Shown: positions 1 to 9,925, counted from the stretch's first letter. The stretch: DNA of 47,645 bases from Sulfurimonas sp. (GCA_011391635.1 JAABQD010000023.1:1-47645), one strand, 5' to 3'. Notes: generated by a model from the sequence alone, not told the origin. Program-made: numbers and translations.

Positions 1-326
1 GACGGATTTGGAGCGGTTTTGTCTATCATGGCAGCCTTTTGTCCTGCGACCATATCGCTGTCACTAAGCTCTTTTAACTCCGCCATTTCTAGAAGTGTTT
101 GCATCTTTACAGGAGCAAAACCCTCCGCTTTTATGCTCACCAAATCCCAACCGCTTCCTTTGACAAAGAGTATCTCTTCGCCGTCGATGAGAGTTTTTAC
201 AGAGGTATTTCCACCGCCATGCAAAACTAATTCATCACTTCTGCCAAGCAGATTAGAAGTATAAACGCGTAACTCTAAATCCGTTTGAAAATTTTTTGCT
301 TCTTCGTTTGAGTATAAATTCTTCAA
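1..326 (-). CDS. Class II aldolase / short-chain dehydrogenase family protein, N-terminal part (runs off the left edge)
   Basis: The minus strand reads open from a TTG at 326 to the window edge (about 108 residues). The sequence has the N-terminal signature of bifunctional rhamnulose-phosphate-aldolase-like/dehydrogenase proteins: YTSNLLGRSDELVLHGGGNTSVK near residues 27-48, then FVKGSGWDLVSIKAEGF and finally LSDSDMV and APNPS. In this family the HGGGNTS part belongs to the class II aldolase/adducin fold, and a Rossmann dehydrogenase domain normally follows, which here would lie outside the window. AGGAT sits about seven bases before the TTG, supporting this start. The gene begins three bases after the stop of the ABM monooxygenase gene, so the two are probably cotranscribed. 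The substrate cannot be told from this piece. Confidence 0.8.
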   Translation of the reverse strand, partial: MKNLYSNEEAKNFQTDLELRVYTSNLLGRSDELVLHGGGNTSVKTLIDGEEILFVKGSGWDLVSIKAEGFAPVKMQTLLEMAELKELSDSDMVAGQKAAMIDKTAPNP

Positions 327-329
327 AAA

Positions 330-617
330 TTATCCTAAAACTTCTAATTCGTCTGTATATTTTTTTTCACAATAAGGCTCATAACTCGACTTATACACTG
401 CATAGTGTGCAGATGTTCTATGTCCATCAAGGGCTTCTTCATCCCTCCAGCTCTCATACGCCATAAATTTTTGAGGATTATTTTCATACTGAAATATTTC
501 GTAAAACAGACAGCCATCTTCCGCTTTGCTTGGAGCTACCATCGCACTTAAAAGCTTTTTCATCATCTCGATGCCCTCTGGTTTTGCTATAAAAGTCACT
601 CTTTTTGTAATTGCCAT
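330..617 (-). CDS. ABM-domain (putative quinol) monooxygenase, YgiN-like
   Basis: A 95-residue protein with the layout of the antibiotic biosynthesis monooxygenase (ABM) ferredoxin-like fold: an N-terminal beta strand (KRVTFIAKPEG), a helix (EMMKKLLSAMVAPSKAEDGCLFYEIF), the central QYENNPQKFMAYESWRDEEALDGH segment and a C-terminal helix. Family members are small cytoplasmic dimers that oxidise quinols or aromatic substrates without a cofactor; the substrate of this one is unknown. GGAG lies seven bases before the ATG. It precedes the aldolase-like gene by three bases on the same strand. Length is typical for the family. Confidence 0.85.
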   Translation of the reverse strand: MAITKRVTFIAKPEGIEMMKKLLSAMVAPSKAEDGCLFYEIFQYENNPQKFMAYESWRDEEALDGHRTSAHYAVYKSSYEPYCEKKYTDELEVLG

Positions 618-679
618 CTTTTTCTCCGTATTTGTTCAATTTTTCATCCTTGGATTATAGCAAATTTCCTCACTTTGAC

Positions 680-685
680 TATAAT
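680..685 (+). promoter_or_regulatory. Candidate -10 box for glnD
   Basis: TATAAT at 680-685 would place transcription start near 692. That lies downstream of an in-frame TTG at 675 and upstream of the ATG at 714, so the ATG is the better glnD start. No clear -35 box is seen, which is usual for Campylobacterota housekeeping promoters. Confidence 0.5.
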
Positions 686-713
686 ACTGCAAAATTATTA
701 CAAGATTGAGATT

Positions 714-3218
714 ATGGATTTATTACTGCAAATCGAAGATATTATAGAAAAAAACGGTTCCGATTTTGAACTCTCCAAGCTTTTCAAAGCTTACATTAAT
801 GAATACAAAACCTCACTTCCAAAACTTTTTGAAAGTTCTCAGGGCAAAGATTTTTTAGTAAAACACACTAAAAAACTTGATTCCATTATCTCTCTTATGT
901 ACAAGGTAACACTTCGAAGAATTTTTGGCAATTATATTCCTATGAGCAGTTCCATTCCAATCGCGGTTGTAGCCCTTGGAAGTTATGGACGGGAGCAGTT
1001 ATGCGTTCACAGCGACATTGATTTGATGATAGTGTATGAAAAAGTCGATGGTTACAACACACAACTCATCATCGAAAAACTCTTCTATTTGGCACTCGAT
1101 GCGGGTCTCAAACTCGGTCACAGAGTCCATGTGACAAACGATTTGTTCAAAGCAAGTGGAGAGGATATCACTATTCGCACCTCTTTGATGGAGTCGCGAT
1201 TTATCATCGGTTCGCCCTACACTTGGCATGCAACACAAAAACAACTCAACAAAATCCGTCTCTACAACCAAAAAGAGTTCATTCTAGCCAAGGTAGAAGA
1301 GGCACAGATTAGACGCAAAAAATATCCGACTTCTATGCAACCAAACATCAAAGAGAGCGTAGGCGGACTTCGTGATACACAGCTTCTTTTTTGGGTCGCA
1401 CAAACCATCTATGGCGTCGGCAATCTCAGAGAACTCAGCCAAATTCTCTTTAGTGATGAGGAGTACAAAGAGTATCGCATAGCTTTGGAACTTCTTTTTC
1501 GTGTGCGAAGTGCTTTACATCTCATTACTAACAAGCAAGAGGACAGACTTTTATTTGATTTAATGCCTCAAGTAAGTGCCATGTTGGGCTTTAGAGATGA
1601 AAGGAAAATGGCTTCTAAAGTGCTTGAAGCACAGTGGCGAATCAGCAACTTTTCACAGATATTTGTCAAAAAAATGGTGCGACCATTTCTCGTGGATATG
1701 CAAAATTTTTCTACCTTTAGAAGCCATCGTTTACGCAAAGGGATTTATGAATATGATGCAAGACTTTTTGCCTCATTTAATCTCAAAATTCAGCCAATCA
1801 ACACGCTTTTGGAGTTGTTAGTCTCCCTGCCAGACAAAGAGTATAATTTTGACGCAGGTTTTTTAAACCAATTTACCTACACAAAAATCGCCCATCCTCT
1901 GAATCAAAGAACTTATACGCTCATAAAAGAGCTTCTCAAAAGAAAACATATGTACTTCTTTTTGAAACTTTTTTATGATGCTGGAATCCTCCATGAGATA
2001 TTTTCAAACTTTAGAAAAGTGATGCATCTTCCACAGTTTGATGGCTATCACACCTACCCTGTGGATATTCACTCGATTCGATGTGTCAAAGCCTTAGAAA
2101 ATATTCAAGAGCCTTTTATTCAAACTCTCTATGATGAGCTGAATGATGAGGAAAAACTTCTTCTCAAAGTGGCTGTGCTGTTGCATGATTCAGGAAAAGG
2201 TCGCAAACAAGACCATAGCGAGGTGGGTGCAAAACTCATCGTTCCTTTTGCAAAACATCTCAAACTCAAACCAGAATCTATTGAAAGAGCGGTCATACTT
2301 ATCAAAAATCATGTCCTTATGAGCAGTGTTGCCTTCAAAGAGAATATTCATAATGAGAAAACACTTTATAGTTTTATGTCAAACATACACGATGACAAAA
2401 ATTTAAAACTGCTTTACATCCTCACTTATGCTGATATCAACGGTGTGGCTGGAGACACTTACAACTCATTTAACTCTAAACTCCTTCTTGATTTGTACAA
2501 AAGTGCCCTCGAAGTTTCGCAAAACTCTAATAGAATTACGGATGCGACAAAAAGGTTAAATATAGAAAAAAGAGTTCAAGCCCAAGAGGAGTTCAAAGCA
2601 CTGCCAAAACTTTTACAAACGAAAGTTTTACGCATAGAGTCAAATCTCTTCTTTTTTAAACACCAAATTCGTGACATTATCTGCATTGCGACCAAAGCAA
2701 ATGAGACCAAAGAGTACAATTATAGTATCACTGCAAATGGCTCTTTAACCATTGAGATTTACAGAAAAATTCCACTCAATATCGGCTATCTCCTTGCCAC
2801 TCTTGCACATCTTGATGTCGGTTCCATGGAGATTATCACGCTCTTTGACAACATAAAATACTTCAAAATTGAATTTGTCAAAAATGTTGAAGGGGATGAG
2901 CTTATAGAGGTAGAAGAGATTATCAAAAAAGCTTTTGATATGTCGCGGCATGTGGAATTAAAAAATATTCATATCACAAGAAAAGAGATACATATAGATT
3001 GCGAACATTCACTTACACATGCCGAACTCACAGTCCATACAACCAATCAAAGGGGACTTTTGGCATACATCATGAACTGTTTTGAAGAGCTTAAAATCAA
3101 TATTGTCACAGCAAAAATACACACCACAAAAAACAGGGTCAGAGACAGTTTCTTAATGGAAAAACAAAACGATATATGCCATAATGTCGAACATATTTAT
3201 AAATTATTGACAAACTAA
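714..3218 (+). CDS. glnD: Bifunctional uridylyltransferase / uridylyl-removing enzyme (PII nitrogen sensor)
   Basis: This 834-residue protein uridylylates and deuridylylates PII in response to glutamine and so controls nitrogen assimilation. The nucleotidyltransferase motif GSYGREQLCVHSDIDLMIVY is near residue 90, followed by the family signature ESVGGLRDTQLLFW near 210. An HD phosphohydrolase domain (VAVLLHDSGKGRKQDHS) is near 485. Two ACT-like regions close the protein, the last containing LTVHTTNQRGLLAYIMNCFEE. An in-frame TTG at 675 would add 13 residues, but the -10 box at 680-685 argues for the ATG at 714. Length is slightly under the usual 850-890. It is 15 bases upstream of glmS, so the two are likely cotranscribed. 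Confidence 0.93.
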   Translation: MDLLLQIEDIIEKNGSDFELSKLFKAYINEYKTSLPKLFESSQGKDFLVKHTKKLDSIISLMYKVTLRRIFGNYIPMSSSIPIAVVALGSYGREQLCVHSDIDLMIVYEKVDGYNTQLIIEKLFYLALDAGLKLGHRVHVTNDLFKASGEDITIRTSLMESRFIIGSPYTWHATQKQLNKIRLYNQKEFILAKVEEAQIRRKKYPTSMQPNIKESVGGLRDTQLLFWVAQTIYGVGNLRELSQILFSDEEYKEYRIALELLFRVRSALHLITNKQEDRLLFDLMPQVSAMLGFRDERKMASKVLEAQWRISNFSQIFVKKMVRPFLVDMQNFSTFRSHRLRKGIYEYDARLFASFNLKIQPINTLLELLVSLPDKEYNFDAGFLNQFTYTKIAHPLNQRTYTLIKELLKRKHMYFFLKLFYDAGILHEIFSNFRKVMHLPQFDGYHTYPVDIHSIRCVKALENIQEPFIQTLYDELNDEEKLLLKVAVLLHDSGKGRKQDHSEVGAKLIVPFAKHLKLKPESIERAVILIKNHVLMSSVAFKENIHNEKTLYSFMSNIHDDKNLKLLYILTYADINGVAGDTYNSFNSKLLLDLYKSALEVSQNSNRITDATKRLNIEKRVQAQEEFKALPKLLQTKVLRIESNLFFFKHQIRDIICIATKANETKEYNYSITANGSLTIEIYRKIPLNIGYLLATLAHLDVGSMEIITLFDNIKYFKIEFVKNVEGDELIEVEEIIKKAFDMSRHVELKNIHITRKEIHIDCEHSLTHAELTVHTTNQRGLLAYIMNCFEELKINIVTAKIHTTKNRVRDSFLMEKQNDICHNVEHIYKLLTN
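2947..2957 (+). repeat. Dispersed uptake-like motif, copy in glnD
   Basis: GGCATGTGGAA with GC instead of TT in front. Read in the frame CAT-GTG it encodes Arg-His-Val-Glu of GlnD. Confidence 0.8.
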
Positions 3219-3233
3219 ACAAAGGCTTGAGAT

Positions 3234-5048
3234 ATGTGCGGAATCGTTGGATATATCGGAAATAAAAATACAAAAGAGATTCTGCTTGATGGACTAAAAG
3301 AGTTGGAGTACAGAGGTTATGATTCTGCTGGGATTGCCGTACTCCAAGGGGATACTTTTGAGAGTTTCAAAGCTGTTGGAAAACTTATAAATTTAGAAGA
3401 AAAAACCAAAGATTTCATAACAGACAGGTTTGCAGTCGGTATCGGTCACACACGCTGGGCAACACACGGAAAACCGACAGAACTCAACGCACATCCGCAT
3501 TTAGGGGAAAGTTCTTATGTCGTACATAACGGCATTATAGAAAATTATGCTGAGCTCAAAAAAGAGTTGATGCATAATGGCGTCACTTTTTTAAGTCAAA
3601 CAGATACAGAGGTTATTGTCCATCTTTTTGAAAAAAATCTTAAAACTTCCTCCTCTGCTTTTGGGGCTTTTAGCCAAACTATCAAAGAGATTGAAGGGGC
3701 GTATGCTATTTTGCTTGTCACAAAATCTGAGCCTGACTCTATCTTTTTTGCAAAACATGGCTCACCTATGATACTTGGCAAAAATAGCGAAAACGAGAAC
3801 TATTTTGCTTCCTCAGATACACCGCTCATCGGTCAATGCACAGATGTAAACTACTTTGAAGATGGTGATTTTGGGTATGTAAATCCTCAAGAAATCGCCA
3901 TTTTTGACAAAAATGAAAACAAAAAAGAGCCAAATTTTTCTAAACTCTCCACAAATAAACTCTCCGCTCAAAAAGATGGCTTTCGATTTTTTATGGAAAA
4001 AGAGATTTATGAGCAAAGCGTGGTCATCGCCGATACTTTGATGGGAAGAGTGAGTGAGAGTGAAGTCCTTTTTGATGAGCTAGATGCCAACCTTTTTGAT
4101 GGTATAAATGAGATAAAACTTTGTGCATGTGGAACTTCTTATCACTCGGCTTTGAGTGCATCCTACCTCTTTGAGCGATACGCAAAAATAAAAACTTCCG
4201 TGGAAGTAGCAAGTGAATTTCGCTACCGCCAACCCATCATGACAAAAGATACTCTTTTTGTAGTCATTTCACAAAGTGGCGAAACAGCAGACACTTTGGA
4301 AACTCTTAAAATGGCAAAAGAAGCAGGACTCAAAACTCTTGTTATCTGTAATGTGGACAATTCCTCTATGGTTCGCCTTGCAGATGCAACTGTCTTGACA
4401 AGAGCGGGAATAGAAAAAGGGGTGGCATCTACAAAAGCTTTTGCAACGCAAGTGACTGTTTTTTGGATGCTCACGCTTTTTGTTGCGAAACTTCGCAATA
4501 CTCTTACAAATGAAGAAATTGCGAAACAAATTATACTCCTTCGCGAAGTTCCAGCTTCTGTAAAAGTCACAGATTCTATGCATGAAAGAATTAAAAGATT
4601 ATCCAAAAGATACCTTCACGGGCATGGCTTTTTCTTTATAGGCAGAGATATATTTTATCCTCTTGCACTCGAAGGTGCATTAAAACTCAAAGAGATTTCT
4701 TATCTTCACGCTGAGGGATATCCAAGCGGAGAGATGAAACACGGTCCTATCGCACTTGCTGACCCAGAACTCTTTACAATTGCCCTGCTTCCACAACATC
4801 TTTTGTATGAAAAAGCAAAAAGCAATGTCGAGGAACTCAGTGCAAGAGACTCAACTATCTGTGTTATTAGTGCCTTAGAATTTGACAAAGCAGATGACTT
4901 TATTCAGATTTCCACATGCCAAGATTATATGCTTGAGTTTTTTGAGATGATGGTTGTAGTGCAACTTCTCTCTTTAGAGATTTCAATTCGACTCGGAAAT
5001 GATGTAGATATGCCACGAAACTTAGCAAAAAGTGTTACAGTAGAATAA
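3234..5048 (+). CDS. glmS: Glutamine-fructose-6-phosphate aminotransferase (isomerising)
   Basis: This 604-residue cytoplasmic enzyme makes glucosamine-6-phosphate from fructose-6-phosphate and glutamine, the first step to UDP-GlcNAc for peptidoglycan and lipid A. The N-terminus MCGIVGYIGN supplies the catalytic Cys2 of the type II glutamine amidotransferase domain, and LEYRGYDSAGIA follows. Two SIS sugar-isomerase domains occupy the second half: CGTSYHSAL and SQSGETADTLE near 300-350, then EGALKLKEISYLHAEGYPSGEMKHGP near 480-505. The end, DMPRNLAKSVTVE, is the conserved tail. It starts 15 bases after glnD. Confidence 0.96.
   Translation: MCGIVGYIGNKNTKEILLDGLKELEYRGYDSAGIAVLQGDTFESFKAVGKLINLEEKTKDFITDRFAVGIGHTRWATHGKPTELNAHPHLGESSYVVHNGIIENYAELKKELMHNGVTFLSQTDTEVIVHLFEKNLKTSSSAFGAFSQTIKEIEGAYAILLVTKSEPDSIFFAKHGSPMILGKNSENENYFASSDTPLIGQCTDVNYFEDGDFGYVNPQEIAIFDKNENKKEPNFSKLSTNKLSAQKDGFRFFMEKEIYEQSVVIADTLMGRVSESEVLFDELDANLFDGINEIKLCACGTSYHSALSASYLFERYAKIKTSVEVASEFRYRQPIMTKDTLFVVISQSGETADTLETLKMAKEAGLKTLVICNVDNSSMVRLADATVLTRAGIEKGVASTKAFATQVTVFWMLTLFVAKLRNTLTNEEIAKQIILLREVPASVKVTDSMHERIKRLSKRYLHGHGFFFIGRDIFYPLALEGALKLKEISYLHAEGYPSGEMKHGPIALADPELFTIALLPQHLLYEKAKSNVEELSARDSTICVISALEFDKADDFIQISTCQDYMLEFFEMMVVVQLLSLEISIRLGNDVDMPRNLAKSVTVE
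4910..4922 (-). repeat. Dispersed uptake-like motif, copy in glmS
   Basis: Perfect 13-base copy TTCCACATGCCAA, the reverse complement of the consensus. It encodes Ser-Thr-Cys-Gln of GlmS in a poorly conserved stretch before the C-terminal helices. Confidence 0.85.
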
Positions 5049-5060
5049 TTTTTTATAATT

Positions 5061-5117
5061 TCACTTTAAATTTATTTTTGATTAGCTATTATGATTAATT
5101 ATTAAATTTAAAAGTGA
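5061..5117 (+). promoter_or_regulatory. Inverted repeat upstream of the haem-motif diguanylate cyclase
   Basis: TCACTTTAAATTTA (5061-5074) and TAAATTTAAAAGTGA (5103-5117) are complementary with a single-base indel. The right arm contains the likely ribosome binding site (AGTGAG, 5113-5118) of the gene starting at 5124. TATAAT at 5054-5059 could be its promoter. The dyad could be an operator or an RNA fold; AT-richness makes chance possible. Confidence 0.35.
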
Positions 5118-5123
5118 GTTTAA

Positions 5124-6971
5124 ATGAATACGAAATCGAAACTTCTCATCATTGTTACTATTATGCTTTTGGGAATCACCATGGCAACTATAGTAAATAT
5201 CTCTCTCAACTTCAGAGATTACAGCATCAACAGTGCTATCGATAAAGCAAAAATGACAGCAACCATTGTCAAAGATGGACTTACTTCTCACATGGTCAAT
5301 GGTATCATGGATAAACGAGAGTATTTCATGGATAAAGTATCCAATAATGATGGAATAAAATCTCTCTGGCTTATCCGTTCTGAGAGTGTAACCAAACAGT
5401 TTGGTGCTGGTTTTCATAGTGAAACGGCTCGAGATGCAGTTGATTCAAAAGTTTTAAGCACTGGAGAAACTATCAAAGAAGTACACGAAGATTCTAACGA
5501 AATCATACTAAGAGTTACTATTCCCTACAATGCTGAGTCTAATGGAGGAAGTCCAAACTGCTTAAGTTGCCATGATGTAAAAAATGGGGAAACACTTGGT
5601 GCAATCAGTATGGAGTTTGATATTAGTGCTGTTCGAAATAGCGGTCTCATCACTATACTCAAAATTCTTGGAATTAATTTAGTATTCATTGCTGTTGTAC
5701 TTATACTTATCAATCGCTACATTACCCCTTACACAAAACTATTTACAAATCTTCGTATGGGAATTAAAAAAGCTCATAGTGGTGACTTTACGCACCATTT
5801 TTCTACATCGGTCGGTGGAGATGCAAGTTTGATTATTGCTCAGATGAATACCCTCTTTGGAAAAATGCAAGAGACATTTGGAGATATCAAGTATAACCTT
5901 GCAACATTTATCCCTGAGGGGTGTGTCTCCTCTTCTGACCCACTTTATGAAGCAAAAACAATTATCGGAGAACTCTCAGATATCTATAAATTCAAAAAAA
6001 CAATAGAGCTAGACGCTTCAAAAGATATGGTGTTTGTACGCATTACTGATATTTTAAGAACTAAATTTGAAATAGCACACTTTGCATTTTACGAAGTAAA
6101 CAATCTCTTAAATGAGAGAAAACTTGTATATATTAGTGATGGTGATTCAATATGCTACAAAGAAGTAGAAAAAAATGCTACAGAATGTCGTGCACATAGA
6201 ACAAAAACAGATGTGATCTCCACTGAGTTTATTAATCTTTGCCAAACATGTGATGCCAAAGATTTAAAATATATATGTATTCCTTTTAGTATCAATGTTG
6301 ACCATTCACTCATTATCTCTATGACTGCAAAAACGGAAGATGAGTTAAGCCGTATTAATTCTCATTCCCTCAGTATCAAAAACTATCTCGAAGCGGCAAA
6401 ACCTGTAATCGAGAGTAAAATACTTATGGATAAACTTCGTGATACTTCCCTCAGAGATGGTATGACAGGACTTTACAACAGAAGATTTTTAGAAGAGTTT
6501 ATCGATAAAATCATGAGTCAGGCACAAAGAGAAAAAGAGACTTATAGCGTTATGATGCTTGATGTTGACTTCTTCAAAAAAGTGAATGATACCTATGGAC
6601 ATGATGTGGGCGACAGAGTAATCGTAGAGATTGGAAAAGTTCTCAAAGATAATATTCGTAATGCTGACCTTGCTATTCGTTATGGTGGAGAAGAGTTTGT
6701 AGTGATGCTTCATAATGCAAGTGATGAAGGTGCATTAGAAGTAGCTAAAAAAATACATTCTGCTTTTGCAAGTATTATTTTTGATGTTGGCTCAGGAGAG
6801 ACGATGCAAAAAACTATGAGTATCGGTATGGCAAAATTTCCGACAGATGGAGATACAATCTGGAAATGTATAAAATTTGCAGACACAGCACTCTACAAAG
6901 CAAAAACAACAGGTAGAAATAAAATAGTAACCTACGAGGCAGAAATGTCACAAGATGAGCATGTTCGCTAG
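5124..6971 (+). CDS. Membrane diguanylate cyclase with periplasmic CxxCH (haem-type) sensor
   Basis: This 615-residue protein has a transmembrane segment at about 7-27, a periplasmic region to about 170, a second transmembrane segment at about 172-194, a HAMP-like linker, a middle domain and a C-terminal GGDEF domain. The periplasmic part holds CLSCH (146-150), the c-type haem attachment motif, suggesting a redox, NO or oxygen sensor. The middle domain carries a second cysteine set (CRAHR, then CQTCD and a further Cys). The cyclase active site is GGEEF near residue 520, and RNAD five residues before it matches the RxxD product-inhibition site, so it should make c-di-GMP. The stop is followed within ten bases by a hairpin made of two uptake-like motifs. 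Haem binding is inferred from the motif only. Confidence 0.88.
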   Translation: MNTKSKLLIIVTIMLLGITMATIVNISLNFRDYSINSAIDKAKMTATIVKDGLTSHMVNGIMDKREYFMDKVSNNDGIKSLWLIRSESVTKQFGAGFHSETARDAVDSKVLSTGETIKEVHEDSNEIILRVTIPYNAESNGGSPNCLSCHDVKNGETLGAISMEFDISAVRNSGLITILKILGINLVFIAVVLILINRYITPYTKLFTNLRMGIKKAHSGDFTHHFSTSVGGDASLIIAQMNTLFGKMQETFGDIKYNLATFIPEGCVSSSDPLYEAKTIIGELSDIYKFKKTIELDASKDMVFVRITDILRTKFEIAHFAFYEVNNLLNERKLVYISDGDSICYKEVEKNATECRAHRTKTDVISTEFINLCQTCDAKDLKYICIPFSINVDHSLIISMTAKTEDELSRINSHSLSIKNYLEAAKPVIESKILMDKLRDTSLRDGMTGLYNRRFLEEFIDKIMSQAQREKETYSVMMLDVDFFKKVNDTYGHDVGDRVIVEIGKVLKDNIRNADLAIRYGGEEFVVMLHNASDEGALEVAKKIHSAFASIIFDVGSGETMQKTMSIGMAKFPTDGDTIWKCIKFADTALYKAKTTGRNKIVTYEAEMSQDEHVR

Positions 6972-6977
6972 AGAAAG

Positions 6978-7009
6978 TTCCACATGCCAAGATTTATTGG
7001 CATGTGGAA
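6978..7009. terminator. Inverted pair of uptake-like motifs, hairpin after the diguanylate cyclase gene
   Basis: TTCCACATGCCAA (6978-6990), loop GATTTA, TTGGCATGTGGAA (6997-7009): a perfect 13-bp stem starting seven bases after the stop codon. No long T-tract follows. The position between convergent genes suits a bidirectional terminator. Confidence 0.75.
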
Positions 7010-7049
7010 GAAAGTAAAATACATTCATGAAATTGTTTTAAAAGAGTAG

Positions 7050-7079
7050 TTACACATGCCAAGAAGTTGGCATGTGGAA
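7050..7079. terminator. Second inverted pair of uptake-like motifs, at the 3' end of mrp
   Basis: TTACACATGCCAA (7050-7062), loop GAAG, TTGGCATGTGGAA (7067-7079). The left arm differs from consensus by one base. It lies 12 bases beyond the mrp stop codon on the opposite strand, so each convergent gene has its own motif hairpin. Confidence 0.7.
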
Positions 7080-7090
7080 AGAAGAAAAGT

Positions 7091-8251
7091 TTAGTGACAG
7101 CCACATCCACCAGAACTATGTGTATGTTCCGCTTTAGGAGCTGAAGCACTCGAACATGCACTCACACCTGGAGCTGTTGTTGGTTGCACTGCGTGATTAT
7201 CCACTCCACCCTTTGCATTTATATCTTCAATAAATGTCCAGATAGACTCTGCAGCTTTCATATAGCGTTTTGCACTCTCACTACTTGGAGCTACAAAAGT
7301 GATAGGTTTCCCCTCATCTCCACCCGTTCTGATACTTGGTTCAATTGGAATCTCTGCAATGATTTGAGTCTCAAACTCATCTGCCATTGGTTGCGTAGTT
7401 CCTTTTCCAAAAATATCATACTCCACACCCGTATCTGGAGCGATAAATCCGCTCATATTTTCAATAATTCCAGCGATTGGAATATTGAGTTTTCTAAACA
7501 TATCAAGTGAACGGCGAGAATCATCAAGTGAAACACCCTGAGGAGTTGTAACAGTCAGACCTGCTGTAACTGGAACACTTTGTGCCAAAGTAAGTTGTGC
7601 ATCCCCTGTTCCTGGAGGCATATCAATAACCAAAACATCAAGTTCTGACCATAAAATATCGCGTAAAAATTGCTCAATTGCTTTCATAATCATCGCCCCA
7701 CGCCAAATCAGAGACTGCCCTGGTTCCATAAGTGAACCCATAGACATAACTTCAATTCCGTACGCTCTTATTGGAAGAACTTTATTACCGTTTACCTCTG
7801 GCTTAATATCTGCAATTCCCATCATGCGTGGAATGTTTGGACCATAAATATCCGCATCCAAAAGACCCACTTTTTTACCTTGAGCAGCAAGAGCGATAGC
7901 AATATTTACAGATGTAGTTGACTTACCAACCCCGCCTTTACCGGAACTTACCATCAAAAAGTTTTTCACTTGTGGAGCAATGTTTTTCCCACGAGATGAA
8001 GACTCTCTTGGCATAATCGGAGCTTTTAAGTTACAAGTAACATTCCCTGCACCTACAGCTTTTAGCTCATGCAATGCATCATCTTTTATCTGCTGTGCAA
8101 CTTCTGGAGCTGAGGAAGTGATATCTACACCAAAACTTACATCATTTGCGTTTATTACTATATTATTTACAAATCCAAAAGTCACGATATCCTTAGTAAA
8201 TCCAGGATAAAGAACTTTGGAGAGTGCTGATTTTACAATTTCTTCTGTCAT
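7091..8251 (-). CDS. apbC: Mrp/ApbC-family iron-sulfur cluster carrier ATPase
   Basis: This 386-residue protein has an N-terminal MIP18/DUF59 domain (residues 1-80) and a deviant Walker A P-loop, SSGKGGVGKSTTS near 102-114. Further family motifs are LDADIYGPNIPRMMG, IDMPPGTGDAQLT and TTPQGVSLDDSRRSLDMF. Family members bind and transfer Fe-S clusters as dimers. The CxxC that normally follows the IENMS motif is absent here (IENMSGFIAPDTGVEYDIFG). Instead the C-terminus ends with a Cys/His-rich tail finishing CGCH. The RBS AAGGAA precedes the ATG. thiC lies 85 bases upstream on the same strand, and ThiC is itself an Fe-S enzyme. Mrp next to ispDF is also the arrangement known in Campylobacter jejuni, without thiC between them. 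Confidence 0.9.
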   Translation of the reverse strand: MTEEIVKSALSKVLYPGFTKDIVTFGFVNNIVINANDVSFGVDITSSAPEVAQQIKDDALHELKAVGAGNVTCNLKAPIMPRESSSRGKNIAPQVKNFLMVSSGKGGVGKSTTSVNIAIALAAQGKKVGLLDADIYGPNIPRMMGIADIKPEVNGNKVLPIRAYGIEVMSMGSLMEPGQSLIWRGAMIMKAIEQFLRDILWSELDVLVIDMPPGTGDAQLTLAQSVPVTAGLTVTTPQGVSLDDSRRSLDMFRKLNIPIAGIIENMSGFIAPDTGVEYDIFGKGTTQPMADEFETQIIAEIPIEPSIRTGGDEGKPITFVAPSSESAKRYMKAAESIWTFIEDINAKGGVDNHAVQPTTAPGVSACSSASAPKAEHTHSSGGCGCH

Positions 8252-8336
8252 TTTAATTATATTCCTTTATAAATTTTTTGTACTTTATCATTTTTAAATA
8301 AGAGAAAAATTATCCTCTTTTAATTAGATAAAATTT

Positions 8337-9722
<1,386 letters not shown>

Positions 9723-9825
9723 TCATTTCTCCTGTAATTCCAATCTTGTCAAAACTCTTTTGTACTTATACACATTTTTCTAAAATATTTAAATTATCCA
9801 AAATATAATCAAAAAAATTTAAAGT

Positions 9826-9869
9826 TTAATTAAGCTAACTATTTGTGAAAGATATTTTAGCTAATTAAG
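9826..9869. promoter_or_regulatory. Dyad in the thiC-ispDF divergent intergenic region
   Basis: TTAATTAAGCTAA (9826-9838) and TTAGCTAATTAAG (9857-9869) are inverted copies with a one-base bulge and an 18-base spacer. The 240-bp region (9723-9962) separates divergent thiC and ispDF and holds no other gene. It could be an operator for thiC. The sequence is very AT-rich, so confidence is low. Confidence 0.3.
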
Positions 9870-9925
9870 TTGAAATTATTCAAAAATACTTTACTCATTC
9901 AAGATAAAAAAAAGCTTTGGATGTG

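Noticed and set aside
19..264. Open frame on the plus strand at the left edge
   Set aside because: The opposite strand encodes a recognisable class II aldolase-type protein with RBS and family motifs, so this is a shadow frame.
4223..4606. Minus-strand open frames opposite glmS
   Set aside because: They lie over the conserved SIS domain of GlmS and have no RBS or family signature.
6978..7079. CRISPR-like repeats from the recurrent motif
   Set aside because: Copies are 13 bases, in both orientations, not regularly spaced, and mostly inside genes; no cas genes are present.
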